The notes beneath the pieces were generated by a model. It was not told where the DNA came from. It searched no databases and saw only the letters and a list, made by a program, of their open reading frames with translations. From assembly GCF_009662475.1 (NCBI RefSeq), contig NZ_CP045571.1, positions 2,850,501 through 2,914,500 of the forward strand: a stretch of DNA of 64,000 nt, in the 5' to 3' direction. Position 1 is the stretch's first letter. Every line of letters starts with the position of its first letter. The stretch comes from Acidithiobacillus thiooxidans ATCC 19377 (GTDB taxonomy: Bacteria > Pseudomonadota > Gammaproteobacteria > Acidithiobacillales > Acidithiobacillaceae). A program made the translations under genes and the position numbers. This document shows positions 27,360 to 37,065 of the stretch, one piece after another.

Positions 27360-28136
27360 ATGAAACTTCGCGCGGTCATTCTTGCTGCCACTCTCAGCGC
27401 TTTTGCAGTACCTGCTTTTGCTGCTCCTGTAGCCACTGTCAACGGTACCCCCATCGACAATAGTGAAGTCCAGGCCATCATGTCCATGAGTCCGGCGCTG
27501 GCCAAAGAGCCCAATGCCCACGAGCAGGTCGTGCAGAATCTGGTCAACATGGAAGTCCTGTCCCAGTATGCCACCAGCCATAACCTGGCTCAGTCTCCTG
27601 ATGTCAAAGAACGACTGGCTATGGCCAAGCGCCAGATATTGGCAGATGCCGCTGTAGATCAATATGTTCAGGAGCATCCAGTTCCCGAATCCGATATTCA
27701 GGCGGCGTACAACAAATTTGTGCAGGCCATGGGCAAAAAAGAATACGAAGTCCGGCATATTCTGGTCAAAACCAAGGCAGAAGCCGACAAGATCATGGCT
27801 GAACTCAAGGCTGGCAAGAAATTTTCAACCTTGGCAGAAAAAGACTCCATCGACAAGGCCAGTGCAGCCCATGGCGGCGAACTCGGCTGGATTGTTCCTG
27901 GTATGGTGGTACCGCCTTTCGCCCAGGCTATCGAAACCGCGCCGATTGACAAGCCTGTAGGTCCGGTACAGACCCAGTTCGGCTACCATGTCATTGAAGT
28001 ACAGGCGACGCGTGCTCTGACCCCGCCGCCTCTGAGTGCCATGAAGGATCGTATCAAGGCCCAGCTTTCCCAGCAGGAAGCCGCCAAGTTCGTATCCCAG
28101 CTGCGTAGTCAGGCGAAAATCAACATTACCAAGTAA
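27360..28136 (+). CDS. periplasmic parvulin-type peptidyl-prolyl isomerase
   Basis: A 258-residue protein with a signal peptide (about 1-20, ending AFA), a SurA/PrsA-like N-terminal helical region and a parvulin domain (YEVRHILVKTKAEADKI to GYHVIEV, about 122-215). It probably helps fold exported or outer-membrane proteins. GGAAAATTT precedes the ATG. A strong terminator closes the unit. Confidence 0.92.
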   Translation: MKLRAVILAATLSAFAVPAFAAPVATVNGTPIDNSEVQAIMSMSPALAKEPNAHEQVVQNLVNMEVLSQYATSHNLAQSPDVKERLAMAKRQILADAAVDQYVQEHPVPESDIQAAYNKFVQAMGKKEYEVRHILVKTKAEADKIMAELKAGKKFSTLAEKDSIDKASAAHGGELGWIVPGMVVPPFAQAIETAPIDKPVGPVQTQFGYHVIEVQATRALTPPPLSAMKDRIKAQLSQQEAAKFVSQLRSQAKINITK

Positions 28137-28159
28137 TTGCAGCAGTTTTGCATCTGCTG

Positions 28160-28188
28160 GCGCCGGGATTTTCCCGGCGCTTTTTTTT
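28160..28188 (+). terminator. rho-independent terminator after parvulin gene
   Basis: GCGCCGGG-ATTTT-CCCGGCGC followed by eight T. Confidence 0.95.
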
Positions 28189-28309
28189 GTCGGTGCCCGC
28201 CCCCATATCCAATCGAGCCTGAGCTGTTTGTTTAAGCGGTTTCGCCTTGCCAGCGGTCGGGGCAGACGCCACAATGGAGGCAGACAAAGTAAATCATGGA
28301 GCTTGGGAA

Positions 28310-28618
28310 ATGAGTAAAACGCAGCATCGCCGCAGTACGATCCTGGAGCGTGATCCGAAGACGGAAGAGCCGAGGATGTACAAGGTATTGCTGATGAATG
28401 ATGACTTCACGCCGATGGATTATGTCGTGCATGTTCTTGAAGCCTATTTCCATAAACCTCATGAGGAAGCCGTTGCGGTGATGATGTCCGTACATCATCA
28501 GGGTAAGGGTCTCTGCGGTATATTCCCTTATGATCTGGCCGAAACCAAGGTCGCACTGGTCACGGCAGATGCCCGGCAACACCAGCACCCACTCCGCTGC
28601 ATCATGGAAAAGGAGTAA
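28310..28618 (+). CDS. clpS: ClpS adaptor protein
   Basis: A 102-residue adaptor that brings N-degron substrates to ClpAP. It has YKVLLMNDDFTPMDYVVHVL and the Clp-binding VHHQGKGLCGIFPYDLAETK. The start at 28310 gives normal ClpS length; ATGs further upstream in frame are possible. clpA follows 5 bp later, the usual arrangement. Confidence 0.95.
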   Translation: MSKTQHRRSTILERDPKTEEPRMYKVLLMNDDFTPMDYVVHVLEAYFHKPHEEAVAVMMSVHHQGKGLCGIFPYDLAETKVALVTADARQHQHPLRCIMEKE

Positions 28619-28623
28619 TCCCG

Positions 28624-30882
28624 ATGATTGACAAGGCCTTGGAAAAATCCATCAACCAGGCATTTCAGATTGCCCGTCAATACGGTCATGAGTATGCGTC
28701 GGTAGAACATTTGCTGCTGGCTCTGCTGGACAACCCAGAAGGGCTGGATGTACTCAAGGCCTGTGGCGGGAATGCCGAGCATCTATCCATGGAATTGCAA
28801 AACTTTCTGGAGCGCAAGGTGCCCGCCATGGGCCCCGCCGGAACCGTCAACACCCAGCCCTCCGTAGGGTTTCAGCGGGTCATTCAGCGCGCCCTCTACC
28901 ATGTCCAATCCGCAGGCAAGGATGCCGTTTCCGGGGCCAATGTTATTGTCGCCATGTTTGCCGAGCGCGAATCTCATGCGGTTTACTTCTTGCAGAAAGA
29001 ACACGTTACCCGACTTGACGTTGTCAACTATCTGGCGCACGGAATGCGCAAGGATGAAGCCATGGACGAGGAAGAAGAAGAAGTCGAAGGGAGTACCGAA
29101 AAAAAGGGCAACAGCAAGGACCCTCTGCAGGCTTATGCACGCAATCTCAATGCTATGGCCCGTGCCGGACGCCTGGACCCGCTGATCGGGCGTCAGGAGG
29201 AAGTCATCAGAGCCTTGCAGGTATTGGCGCGTCGCCGCAAAAACAATCCCTTGTTTGTCGGCGAACCGGGGGTCGGCAAGACGGCTATTGTGGAAGGCAT
29301 TGCCAGAGCCATTGTCGCCGGGAAAGTGCCGGAAATGCTGGAGAATGTCACGATTTACGCGCTGGATCTGGGTGCCCTGATTGCCGGATCCCGCTATCGG
29401 GGAGATTTTGAGGAACGCCTCAAGGCGGTTTTGAAAGCGCTGCGCAAACAGCCGGGCAGCATTCTCTTCATTGATGAAATTCACACTCTGATTGGTGCCG
29501 GAGCAGCCTCCGGAGGCGCCATGGATGCTTCCAACCTGCTCAAGCCGGCGTTGGCCTCCGGCGAGCTCAAATGCATTGGCGCCACTACTTATCAGGAGTT
29601 CCGCCAGCATTTCGAGAAAGACCGGGCGCTTACCCGGCGCTTCCAGAAAATTGATGTTCCAGAGCCCTCTCAGGAGGAATCTGTGCAAATACTACGCGGA
29701 CTGAAAGGTCAGTTTGAGCAGCACCACAATCTCCGCTACACCGATACGGCGCTGCGGGCAGCAGTGGAGCTTTCGGTCAAGCATATTCATGATCGCCATC
29801 TGCCTGACAAGGCCATTGATCTGATTGACGAAGTGGGTGCAGCTCAGGCATTACTGCCTCCCTCGCGGCGGAAAAAAAGCATTGGCGTCCACGACATTGA
29901 AGAAATGGTGGCCCGCGTAGCGCGCATTCCCGGCAAAAATGTTTCTTTAGATGATCGTCAGGCGCTGAAAAATCTGGAAAGAGATCTGGGTCTGGTCATC
30001 TACGGACAGGCAAAAGCCATTCATGAGCTTTCCGCAGCCATCAAAATGGCCCGGGCCGGGCTCCGGCATCACGAAAAACCGGTGGGCACATTCCTGTTTT
30101 CCGGACCCACTGGCGTGGGCAAAACCGAACTCAGCCGCCAGTTGTCCAGCCTGCTGGGTATCCCGTTATTGCGCTTCGACATGAGTGAATACATGGAGCG
30201 CCATACGGTATCCCGTCTCATTGGCGCGCCTCCGGGTTATGTGGGGCATGATCAGGCCGGTCAACTGACGGAAGCGGTCAGTCGTAACCCCCATTCCGTG
30301 CTGCTGCTCGACGAAATTGAAAAAGCCCATCCGGATATTTTCAATGTATTGCTCCAAGTCATGGACCACGGCAAGCTGACCGATGCTGGCGGTCGTTCGG
30401 TAGATTTCCGCAATGTCGTCCTGATCATGACCACCAATGCCGGCGCCGAGACCCGAAACAAGGCCAGCATTGGCTTCATGAAGCCCGCAGAACTGGAAGG
30501 TGGTCAGGAAATGGAAACCATCCGGCGGGTATTTTCACCGGAATTCCGAAATCGTCTGGATGCGGTTGTGCCCTTCAGCGCCCTGTCTCGGGACACCATT
30601 CTTCATGTGGTCGACAAATTCATCATGGAACTGGATGAGCAACTCCTCAGCAAGGGATACAGTCTCGAAATCAGTCCTGAACTCCGGCAATGGCTGGGCG
30701 ATAAGGGCTATGATCCGCAAATGGGCGCACGGCCCATGGCGCGCGTCATTCAGGAACACCTGAAAAAGCCTCTGGCCGAGCATATTCTTTTTGGAGATCT
30801 GCCCAAGGGCACCCGGATCAGCGCCACATTGGAAGATGGTGCAGTGAAGTTGCGGATTCCCGAAGCGGTGACCCAGGAATGA
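28624..30882 (+). CDS. clpA: ClpA AAA+ unfoldase subunit of ClpAP
   Basis: A 752-residue protein with an N-terminal Clp repeat domain (about 1-145), an acidic linker (EEEEEVEG) and two AAA+ modules with Walker [10 protein letters not shown] (about 217) and [10 protein letters not shown] (about 496). It unfolds proteins for ClpP in the cytoplasm. AAGGAG precedes the ATG. ClpP is not in this window. Confidence 0.96.
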   Translation: MIDKALEKSINQAFQIARQYGHEYASVEHLLLALLDNPEGLDVLKACGGNAEHLSMELQNFLERKVPAMGPAGTVNTQPSVGFQRVIQRALYHVQSAGKDAVSGANVIVAMFAERESHAVYFLQKEHVTRLDVVNYLAHGMRKDEAMDEEEEEVEGSTEKKGNSKDPLQAYARNLNAMARAGRLDPLIGRQEEVIRALQVLARRRKNNPLFVGEPGVGKTAIVEGIARAIVAGKVPEMLENVTIYALDLGALIAGSRYRGDFEERLKAVLKALRKQPGSILFIDEIHTLIGAGAASGGAMDASNLLKPALASGELKCIGATTYQEFRQHFEKDRALTRRFQKIDVPEPSQEESVQILRGLKGQFEQHHNLRYTDTALRAAVELSVKHIHDRHLPDKAIDLIDEVGAAQALLPPSRRKKSIGVHDIEEMVARVARIPGKNVSLDDRQALKNLERDLGLVIYGQAKAIHELSAAIKMARAGLRHHEKPVGTFLFSGPTGVGKTELSRQLSSLLGIPLLRFDMSEYMERHTVSRLIGAPPGYVGHDQAGQLTEAVSRNPHSVLLLDEIEKAHPDIFNVLLQVMDHGKLTDAGGRSVDFRNVVLIMTTNAGAETRNKASIGFMKPAELEGGQEMETIRRVFSPEFRNRLDAVVPFSALSRDTILHVVDKFIMELDEQLLSKGYSLEISPELRQWLGDKGYDPQMGARPMARVIQEHLKKPLAEHILFGDLPKGTRISATLEDGAVKLRIPEAVTQE

Positions 30883-30893
30883 AGCTGAAAACA

Positions 30894-30964
30894 GCAGAGG
30901 GTCCGGCGGCTTTGCCGCAATTTTGGCCCGTACCGTTAGCACAGAAAGCCTCCGGGCCCTCTGC
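30894..30964. terminator. nested inverted repeat after clpA
   Basis: The outer arms GCAGAGGGTCCGG (30894-30906) and CCGGGCCCTCTGC (30952-30964) pair with a single T-G mismatch. Inside is GCGGC-TTT-GCCGC followed by AATTTTGG. It could end clpA transcription or shape the selO leader. Confidence 0.45.
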
Positions 30965-30989
30965 CAAATTCTGGATACTTCGATAAATC

Positions 30990-32465
30990 ATGAGCACTTA
31001 CGGCTTTCATTTTGACAATAGCTACGCCCGCGAACTGGAGGGATTTTTCGCCCCCTGGCAAGCGGCAATGGTGCCTTCCCCACATATGTTGCTTCTCAAC
31101 CATGCTCTGGCGACGCAACTGGGACTGGACGCTGCCGCCCTGGAGAGTGACCAGGGCGCTGCTATTTTTTCCGGCAATGAAATTCCGCAGGGTGCGCAGC
31201 CTTTGGCCCAGGCTTATGCCGGGCATCAGTTTGGCAATCTATCCCCGCAATTGGGAGATGGTCGAGCCTTGTTGCTGGGTGAACTACTCGACCCGAACGG
31301 TCGGCGCTGGGACCTCCAGCTCAAAGGCTCCGGACGCACCCCTTTTTCGCGCGGTGGGGACGGCAAAGCAGCCATTGGCCCCGTACTCCGGGAATACCTC
31401 ATGGGTGAAGCCATGGCCGCGCTCGGCATTCCCAGCACCCGTGCACTGGCGGCCGTCAGCACCGGTGAAATTATTCATCGCGACACGCCTCTGCCCGGTG
31501 CCATTTTGGCCCGTGTTGCTGCCAGTCATATTCGCGTCGGTACTTTTCAGTTTTTTGCGATTCGCAATGATCAGGAAAAAGTCAGGCAACTGGCCGATTA
31601 TACGATTGCCCGTCATTATCCTGCAGTACAAAGCGTTACCAATCCCTATCTCGCCCTGTTTAATGCCGTCGCCGACCGGCAGGCAGCGCTGCTTGCCCGC
31701 TGGATGCTGGTGGGATTCATCCATGGCGTCATGAACACCGATAACATGAGCATTGCCGGAGAGACCATTGATTACGGTCCCTGTGCTTTCATGGACCGCT
31801 ACGATCCTGCCGCCGTATTCAGCTCTATCGACAGTCAGGGACGCTATGCCTACGGCAATCAACCGCTGATAGCCCAGTGGAATCTGACCCGTTTTGCGGA
31901 AACTCTAGTCGAACTGGTTGATCCTGACAGCGAGGTCGCCATTCACCAGCTGACCGCAGCCATCAACCATTTCCCGAAAGTTTATGCAGATTACTGGTTA
32001 CAGGGTATGCGGGCCAAACTGGGCCTACACACAGAGGAAGAACAGGACCAGGAATTGGCCCAGGACTTTCTGACGACGCTGGAAGGTCGATCCGTGGATT
32101 ATACGCGGGCATTCCGGAGCCTCTCGGCAGTAGTCTTGGGGAACCCTGCAGCGTTGCGCAGCCAGTTTGACGATGCCGAAACTGTGGATGCCTGGTTGCA
32201 ACGCTGGCAGGATCGTCTGGCACGGGAACCCATGCAGGCTGAGGAAATAGCGCGAGATATGGATCAGGTGAATCCCATCTATATCCCGCGCAATCATAAA
32301 GTGGAAGAAGCCCTGAATGCAGCCACCCAAAACCGCGATCTCGGTCTTTTCCGCCAGCTGCTCGAAGTCCTCGCCGAGCCCTTTACTGAACGCCCCGGTC
32401 TGGAAAGCTACGCGCAGCCCGCACCCGAAAGCTTCGGAGTTTACAAAACCTTCTGTGGCACCTGA
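30990..32465 (+). CDS. selO: SelO/YdiU protein AMPylase
   Basis: A pseudokinase-fold enzyme of 491 residues that transfers AMP to protein Ser/Thr/Tyr in oxidative stress. Family segments: AYAGHQFGNLSPQLGDGRA, KGSGRTPFSRGGDGKA and HGVMNTDNMS with metal-binding DYGPCAFMD. The C terminus ends FCGT, placing Cys at the antepenultimate position where some homologues carry selenocysteine. Its 3' end overlaps the convergent amidotransferase gene by 25 bp. Confidence 0.93.
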   Translation: MSTYGFHFDNSYARELEGFFAPWQAAMVPSPHMLLLNHALATQLGLDAAALESDQGAAIFSGNEIPQGAQPLAQAYAGHQFGNLSPQLGDGRALLLGELLDPNGRRWDLQLKGSGRTPFSRGGDGKAAIGPVLREYLMGEAMAALGIPSTRALAAVSTGEIIHRDTPLPGAILARVAASHIRVGTFQFFAIRNDQEKVRQLADYTIARHYPAVQSVTNPYLALFNAVADRQAALLARWMLVGFIHGVMNTDNMSIAGETIDYGPCAFMDRYDPAAVFSSIDSQGRYAYGNQPLIAQWNLTRFAETLVELVDPDSEVAIHQLTAAINHFPKVYADYWLQGMRAKLGLHTEEEQDQELAQDFLTTLEGRSVDYTRAFRSLSAVVLGNPAALRSQFDDAETVDAWLQRWQDRLAREPMQAEEIARDMDQVNPIYIPRNHKVEEALNAATQNRDLGLFRQLLEVLAEPFTERPGLESYAQPAPESFGVYKTFCGT

Positions 32466-33148
32466 GTGCTGAGAAAATCCAGAACGCGCTGAACCTGTGC
32501 GTGGATTTGCTCATAAGCGTCTGAAGGAGCATCCAGCATCTGCTCCACACTCTGAATGGTCGGCTGATCGGGAATAATTTCATCCGCACAGTGCCGGATC
32601 AGGGCATCAATGCTGAACGCCGTACTTTCCAGGTGGAATTGTAATCCTATGATTTGATTTCCTATCTGAAAAGCCTGATTCTCACAGGCGGCGCTATGGG
32701 CCAGACGGGTCGCTCCAGGCGGCAAATCAAAAGTCTCGCCATGCCAATGGAAAGCCTGTATTTGCCGGGGAAATTGAAAATGATCGGCGTCAGATACTTC
32801 CGCATATACGGGAAACCAGCCAATCTCCTTCTGCTTGCCCGGAACAACCTGCGCCCCGCAGACATTAGCAACAAGCTGCGCACCCAGACAAATGCCCAGA
32901 ATCGGCAAATCCGCTGCTATGGTTTCACCAATAAAGCGTTTTTCCGCAGACAACCAGGGATAAGTCGCTTCATCGTGAATACTCATTGGACCACCGAGAA
33001 TAATCAGTAAATCAAACTCTGTGGTTGCTGGCAATGCGCTATTTTCATAAAAGCGCGTCCAGGACACTCTGGCTTTGCGGTCCTCAAGCCAGGTTTCCAT
33101 ACTACCCAGTCCTTCAAAAGCCACATGCTGGAGAACATGAACGCGCAT
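32441..33148 (-). CDS. GMP synthase-like class I glutamine amidotransferase
   Basis: A 235-residue protein with the class I triad: the Cys in LGICLGAQLVA, and His and Glu in GLQFHLE. It has no fused synthetase domain, so it resembles the stand-alone YfeJ/PuuD-like group. The substrate is unknown. A run-on into the selO 3' end (25-bp convergent overlap) is present. Confidence 0.85.
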   Translation of the reverse strand: MRVHVLQHVAFEGLGSMETWLEDRKARVSWTRFYENSALPATTEFDLLIILGGPMSIHDEATYPWLSAEKRFIGETIAADLPILGICLGAQLVANVCGAQVVPGKQKEIGWFPVYAEVSDADHFQFPRQIQAFHWHGETFDLPPGATRLAHSAACENQAFQIGNQIIGLQFHLESTAFSIDALIRHCADEIIPDQPTIQSVEQMLDAPSDAYEQIHAQVQRVLDFLSTQVPQKVL

Positions 33149-33237
33149 CGCTGAAAATCCTCCTAAGATATTTCTCCCGACCCTTGAGATTATGCCCTGA
33201 ATGGGGAGGATTCAACTGAAAATGTTTTTGATTGAAT

Positions 33238-33280
33238 TAAAAACATAAGCCCCGTCAAATCCGGATGAACCTGACGGGGC
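33238..33280 (-). terminator. terminator of peroxiredoxin gene
   Basis: GCCCCGTCA (33249-33257) pairs with TGACGGGGC (33272-33280); on the minus strand TTATGTTTTTAA follows. Confidence 0.87.
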
Positions 33281-33304
33281 CATGACTACAGCACTTAGCA
33301 GCCC

Positions 33305-33961
33305 TTATTTTTTAGGGGCTTTAGCCATCCGTAAGTAGGGCAGCTTGATATTGATATCGCCAAACTTGTCTTTGGCCTGTTCATCATTGAGGGACAGCGC
33401 CACGATCACATCCTGACCGGGTACCCAGTTGGCCGGGGTGGCAATCGGCACCCCATCGGTAATCTGAATGGCATCCAGAGCCCGCAGAATTTCCGCAAAG
33501 TTGCGGCCTACTGACATGGGGTAGAGCATGGTGAGCCGTATTTTCTTGTCGGGTCCGATGATAAATACCGAGCGAACCGTTGCCGTATTGGCTGCCGTCC
33601 GGCTGTCCGGAAGATAGGCATCCGCAGGGAGCATGTCGTAGAGCTTGGAAACGTGCAGAGAAGTGTCATCGATAATCGGGAAATCGGCAGGTGCGCCAGC
33701 AAAGGCTTCAATATCCCGCTTCCACTTTTTGTGCTCTTCCACATTGTCCACGGAGACGCCCATGACCTTGGTGTTGCGTTTGGCGAATTCGGGAGCCAGT
33801 TGGGCTACCGCACCAAATTCGGTGGTGCAAACCGGGGTGAAGTCACGCGGGTGGGAGAAGAGAATGGCGTAGCTATCGCCAATCCACTCATGGAGATTAA
33901 TCTTTCCGGCTGTGGAGTCAACGGTAAAATCTGGAGCAACATCATTAATACGAATCGTCAT
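33305..33961 (-). CDS. 1-Cys peroxiredoxin (Prx6 type)
   Basis: A 218-residue peroxidase. The peroxidatic Cys45 lies in HPRDFTPVCTTEFG, the Prx6-type signature, and the long C-terminal domain (GQDVIVALSLNDEQAKDKFG) is typical of that group. ATG 33961 is chosen because AGAGAGG lies 9 nt upstream; the nearer ATG at 33970 abuts the Shine-Dalgarno. It is a single-gene unit with its own terminator and would detoxify peroxides in the cytoplasm. Confidence 0.93.
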   Translation of the reverse strand: MTIRINDVAPDFTVDSTAGKINLHEWIGDSYAILFSHPRDFTPVCTTEFGAVAQLAPEFAKRNTKVMGVSVDNVEEHKKWKRDIEAFAGAPADFPIIDDTSLHVSKLYDMLPADAYLPDSRTAANTATVRSVFIIGPDKKIRLTMLYPMSVGRNFAEILRALDAIQITDGVPIATPANWVPGQDVIVALSLNDEQAKDKFGDINIKLPYLRMAKAPKK

Positions 33962-34105
33962 CTGAGTCATCCTCTCTATATAACCAACGAAGCAACGGGT
34001 CAGGAACTGCTCAACTTCACTACGGGGGTCAATATCCCACAACGGATTTAGACTGTCAATATATATTTTATTAGTTAAATAGTAGACTAATTATAAATTA
34101 TGAGT

Positions 34106-34489
34106 TCAAGCACTACGCCAGTAGGGAGCCAATAACAAAGCCTCTGGCACCAGCGTCTTGATGGCGGCAGGAATTTCGAGGGTTAGACCGGGGCGAGGGC
34201 GTATACTCACCCAGAGCAAATTGGTGCGCATGTTCATATCTGCAAATACCACCCAGGCATCATAATGTTTGAGTACTGCATTGATAATACGCAAGGTATG
34301 CTGCTGACGCAGGCCGCTACGATCCCGTAATCCGGGGATAAGCATACGAAAATCAGCGAGAAGATGACCGTTTTCGTCACGACTGGGAACCCTTCGCCAG
34401 AGCGGCACGTCAGGGTGCAGGGCGGCATGAAAGGAGTTTTTCAGGCCTTTTTGTTGCGGTTGCCGGGATACTGGCGGTGCTGCAGACAT
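34106..34489 (-). CDS. hypothetical protein, 127 residues
   Basis: Not recognised. A soluble, basic-to-neutral protein with no signal peptide or membrane segment. It begins with a Pro/Gln-rich tail and then forms what looks like one alpha/beta domain (RIINAVLKHYDAWVVFADM ... LLWVSIRPRPGLTLEIPAAI). GGAGACA precedes the ATG. It lies 92 bp downstream of ppa on the same strand, separated by a strong hairpin. The beta-strand IRPRPGLTLEIPAAIK near the end is unusually clean and may help in a remote homology search. Confidence 0.55.
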   Translation of the reverse strand: MSAAPPVSRQPQQKGLKNSFHAALHPDVPLWRRVPSRDENGHLLADFRMLIPGLRDRSGLRQQHTLRIINAVLKHYDAWVVFADMNMRTNLLWVSIRPRPGLTLEIPAAIKTLVPEALLLAPYWRSA

Positions 34490-34531
34490 GGGGTTGTCTC
34501 CTGCATGTGCGAGTCACCTCCCTAGTCTGCC

Positions 34532-34566
34532 TGCTCTGCCTAGGGGCGGCAAGCCCCGGCAGAGCA
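34532..34566. terminator. strong hairpin after ppa
   Basis: TGCTCTGCC (34532-34540) pairs with GGCAGAGCA (34558-34566), with an inner GGGGC/GCCCC stem. No T-tract on either strand. Confidence 0.4.
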
Positions 34567-34581
34567 ACGCGATGAAAAAAC

Positions 34582-35103
34582 CTAACCGTGTCTTTTGACG
34601 TCGGCTTCGATGATTTTGCGGGCTTCGGCCAAGTTAGCCCAGTCCTTCATTTTCACCCATTTGCCTGGCTCCAAGTCCTTGTAATGTTCAAAGAAATGCC
34701 GAATCTGCTGACGAATGTTTTCCGGCAGATCTTCGACATCGCGAATGTCCGCATAGCCTCCAGCCACCTTTTCATGGGGTACGGCGACAATTTTTGCATC
34801 TATACCGTGTTCATCTTCCATCATCAGTACACCAACCGGACGCGCCCGAATCACCGTACCGGGAGCCACCGGCTGGGGTGACCAAACCAGACAATCGGTG
34901 GGATCACCATCATCAGACAGGGTGTTGGGAATAAATCCGTAATTGAGAGGGTAGTGCATGGCAGTGAACAGAAAACGATCCACAAAGACTGCGCCCGCTT
35001 CTTTATCCATTTCATACTTGACGGAAGAACCCTGGGGGACTTCAATCACCACATTGATATCATCTGGCAAGGACTTACCAGCCGGTATTTTTTTCAGATC
35101 CAT
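34582..35103 (-). CDS. ppa: inorganic pyrophosphatase, family I
   Basis: Hydrolyses PPi and so drives biosynthesis. A 173-residue protein with the family I active site: [13 protein letters not shown], the Asp-rich loop [10 protein letters not shown] and the downstream [14 protein letters not shown]. Fits the hexameric bacterial type. AAGGAGTG lies upstream of the ATG. It follows kdsB by 21 bp. Confidence 0.96.
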   Translation of the reverse strand: MDLKKIPAGKSLPDDINVVIEVPQGSSVKYEMDKEAGAVFVDRFLFTAMHYPLNYGFIPNTLSDDGDPTDCLVWSPQPVAPGTVIRARPVGVLMMEDEHGIDAKIVAVPHEKVAGGYADIRDVEDLPENIRQQIRHFFEHYKDLEPGKWVKMKDWANLAEARKIIEADVKRHG

Positions 35104-35124
35104 ACGACACTCCTTGAGGTTGGT

Positions 35125-35883
35125 TTAAGAAAAAAGGGTACGCACCCGCTCCAGATCAGCTACCGTATCAACCCCAGATGCCGGGGCTTCTGCTGCGCAA
35201 TATACCGCAATTTGCACGCCGCGCTCCAACGCCCGCATTTGTTCCAGGGATTCAATCTGCTCCAGGGCACTGGCGGGCCATTGCGCATAATCCTGGAGAA
35301 ATCCAACGCGATAAGCATATAGGCCCAAATGGCGCCACCAATTTCCGGAATCAGGAAGAGCTGCTCCCGCCCGCAGGGGAAATTGCTCCCGGTACCAGGG
35401 AATAGGCGCGCGGGAAAAATACTGGGCATGGCCCAGATCATTGCGGATCAGTTTCACGACATGAGGATCTGCCAGTTCATCCCAGTGCCCAATGGGAACA
35501 GCAGCCGTAGCCATCTGCAAGCCGGCATCGTCCAGTAATAGTTGGGCCGTAGCCTGCAAAAGTGCGGGATTCATGCCGGGCTCATCTCCCTGCAGATTGA
35601 CGATAATTGCCTCCGCAGGCAATTCCAGCAGACGCGCAGCTTCGGCAAGACGTTCCGTACCGCAAACATGGGCCGTGGACGTCAGTACTGCTTCGCCATC
35701 GTAGCTCTGTATACATTCAACGATTTCCGGATGATCAGCGGCAACAACAACCCGGGAAGCTCCACTTTCGAGCGCCCGGCGCCGTACCTGTTCAATCATG
35801 GGCAAACCACCAACATCCAGCATGACCTTGCGCGGCAGGCGCGTAGATGCCAGGCGCGCCGGAATAAGCACACAAAAACTCAT
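35125..35883 (-). CDS. kdsB: 3-deoxy-manno-octulosonate cytidylyltransferase
   Basis: Activates KDO to CMP-KDO for lipopolysaccharide core synthesis. It has 252 residues, with the N-terminal IPARLASTRLPRK nucleotide-binding motif, VNLQGDEPGM and the conserved YFSRAPIPW. The start overlaps the Trm112-like gene stop (ATGA). It is part of the envelope operon comEC-exbB-exbD-lpxK-ycaR-kdsB. Confidence 0.96.
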   Translation of the reverse strand: MSFCVLIPARLASTRLPRKVMLDVGGLPMIEQVRRRALESGASRVVVAADHPEIVECIQSYDGEAVLTSTAHVCGTERLAEAARLLELPAEAIIVNLQGDEPGMNPALLQATAQLLLDDAGLQMATAAVPIGHWDELADPHVVKLIRNDLGHAQYFSRAPIPWYREQFPLRAGAALPDSGNWWRHLGLYAYRVGFLQDYAQWPASALEQIESLEQMRALERGVQIAVYCAAEAPASGVDTVADLERVRTLFS

Positions 35884-36062
35884 GCGGGTTTATCCTCGTA
35901 GGGCTTGGCTTCATCCAGTAAAAGAACAGGAATATCATCGCGAATGGGATATTGCAGATGACAACGCGGGCAACACAGGGACTGACGCTGGGCACAAGGT
36001 TGCAGACTCCCTTTGCATTGGGGGCAGGCCAACAAATCCAGCAAACGACGATCAATGCTCAT
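35880..36062 (-). CDS. Trm112 family protein (YcaR-like)
   Basis: A 60-residue zinc-ribbon-like protein: [11 protein letters not shown] and [10 protein letters not shown] supply two Cys pairs, followed by [16 protein letters not shown] 36062 overlaps the lpxK end by 11 bp and gives the normal length. It is nearly always between lpxK and kdsB; its precise role in bacteria is not settled. Confidence 0.92.
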   Translation of the reverse strand: MSIDRRLLDLLACPQCKGSLQPCAQRQSLCCPRCHLQYPIRDDIPVLLLDEAKPYEDKPA

Positions 36063-37065
36063 GGTTCCTCCAGTTTGATAGCGCCCTTTCCAGCCAGGGC
36101 ATGAAATCCGGTGCCAGTTCGGCGCTAATCCGCAAGGCCCAATCATCAGGCTGCGCAAATTTCCGACATTTTACGGCATCTTTTTCGGTCATGACGAGGG
36201 GGCGCGACAGTGCCTCAAGATCTACCCGCGTAAATACATGATGATCCGGAAAAAACCGGGCATCTGCATCTACGTCCGCCCCCAGAGTAGCCAAGGTATC
36301 CACGAAGCGTTGTGGGCGGGCTATTCCCGTAACCACCGTCCAGTGTTCTCCGGTCAGACTGTCCAGGCTGCGGGTAAGTTGTGGATCCGCAACCGCCTGT
36401 AAATCCTGAGGACGCACCTGAAAACCGAATTGGGGGGGAGATTCAGTCTGCGCCAGGGCACTGGCTGCGGCAGCATCCACCAGCAAGGCGTCAGCCGCCG
36501 CCAGGGCCACCCGGGGCTCGCGCAATGGCCCAGCGGGAAGACAGTAGCCGTTGCCAAAAGGCTGCTCTCCAGACATCACCAGCAGCCGCAAGCTCGGATG
36601 CAAGGCAAGGTGCTGGAAACCATCATCCAGCAAAGCGAGATCAAAGCCGTCGGCTACGGCTGCAGCAATAGCCTGGTGACGATCGGGACAAATGTATACC
36701 GCCTGGGTTTGATGCTGCAGTTGCGCCAGGAGCAGTGGTTCGTCACCGGCACGCTCGGGAGAATCATGCGCCTGAACCCGATAGGGCCAATGCGGTGGAT
36801 GCGCGCCGTAACCGCGACTGATGATGGCAACCTGCCATCCAGCCTGCTGCAGCACCTGTGCCAAGGCTGCCACCAAGGGCGTCTTGCCACTGCCGCCCAC
36901 ACTCAGGTTGCCGACCACAACGGTCGGAATATCTGCTTCCCGACCATGGATATGGCGCCGCCGCCAGGTGGCAACCGCGCCCGTCAGCCCCCCCAGCGGT
37001 CGTAAACTCGTGGCGAGCCAGCCACCCTCTTGCCATTGCTGTTCGAGGGTCTGGCGGAAACTCAC
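36052..37065 (-). CDS. lpxK: tetraacyldisaccharide 4'-kinase
   Basis: Phosphorylates the lipid A precursor at the inner membrane. A 337-residue protein with Walker [19 protein letters not shown] (about 51-68), the DDGFQH motif and TEKDAVKCR near the C terminus, all typical of LpxK. An N-terminal amphipathic/hydrophobic segment serves for membrane contact in this family. Its start overlaps the WaaA-like gene by 4 bp. Confidence 0.95.
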   Translation of the reverse strand: MSFRQTLEQQWQEGGWLATSLRPLGGLTGAVATWRRRHIHGREADIPTVVVGNLSVGGSGKTPLVAALAQVLQQAGWQVAIISRGYGAHPPHWPYRVQAHDSPERAGDEPLLLAQLQHQTQAVYICPDRHQAIAAAVADGFDLALLDDGFQHLALHPSLRLLVMSGEQPFGNGYCLPAGPLREPRVALAAADALLVDAAAASALAQTESPPQFGFQVRPQDLQAVADPQLTRSLDSLTGEHWTVVTGIARPQRFVDTLATLGADVDADARFFPDHHVFTRVDLEALSRPLVMTEKDAVKCRKFAQPDDWALRISAELAPDFMPWLERALSNWRNHEH

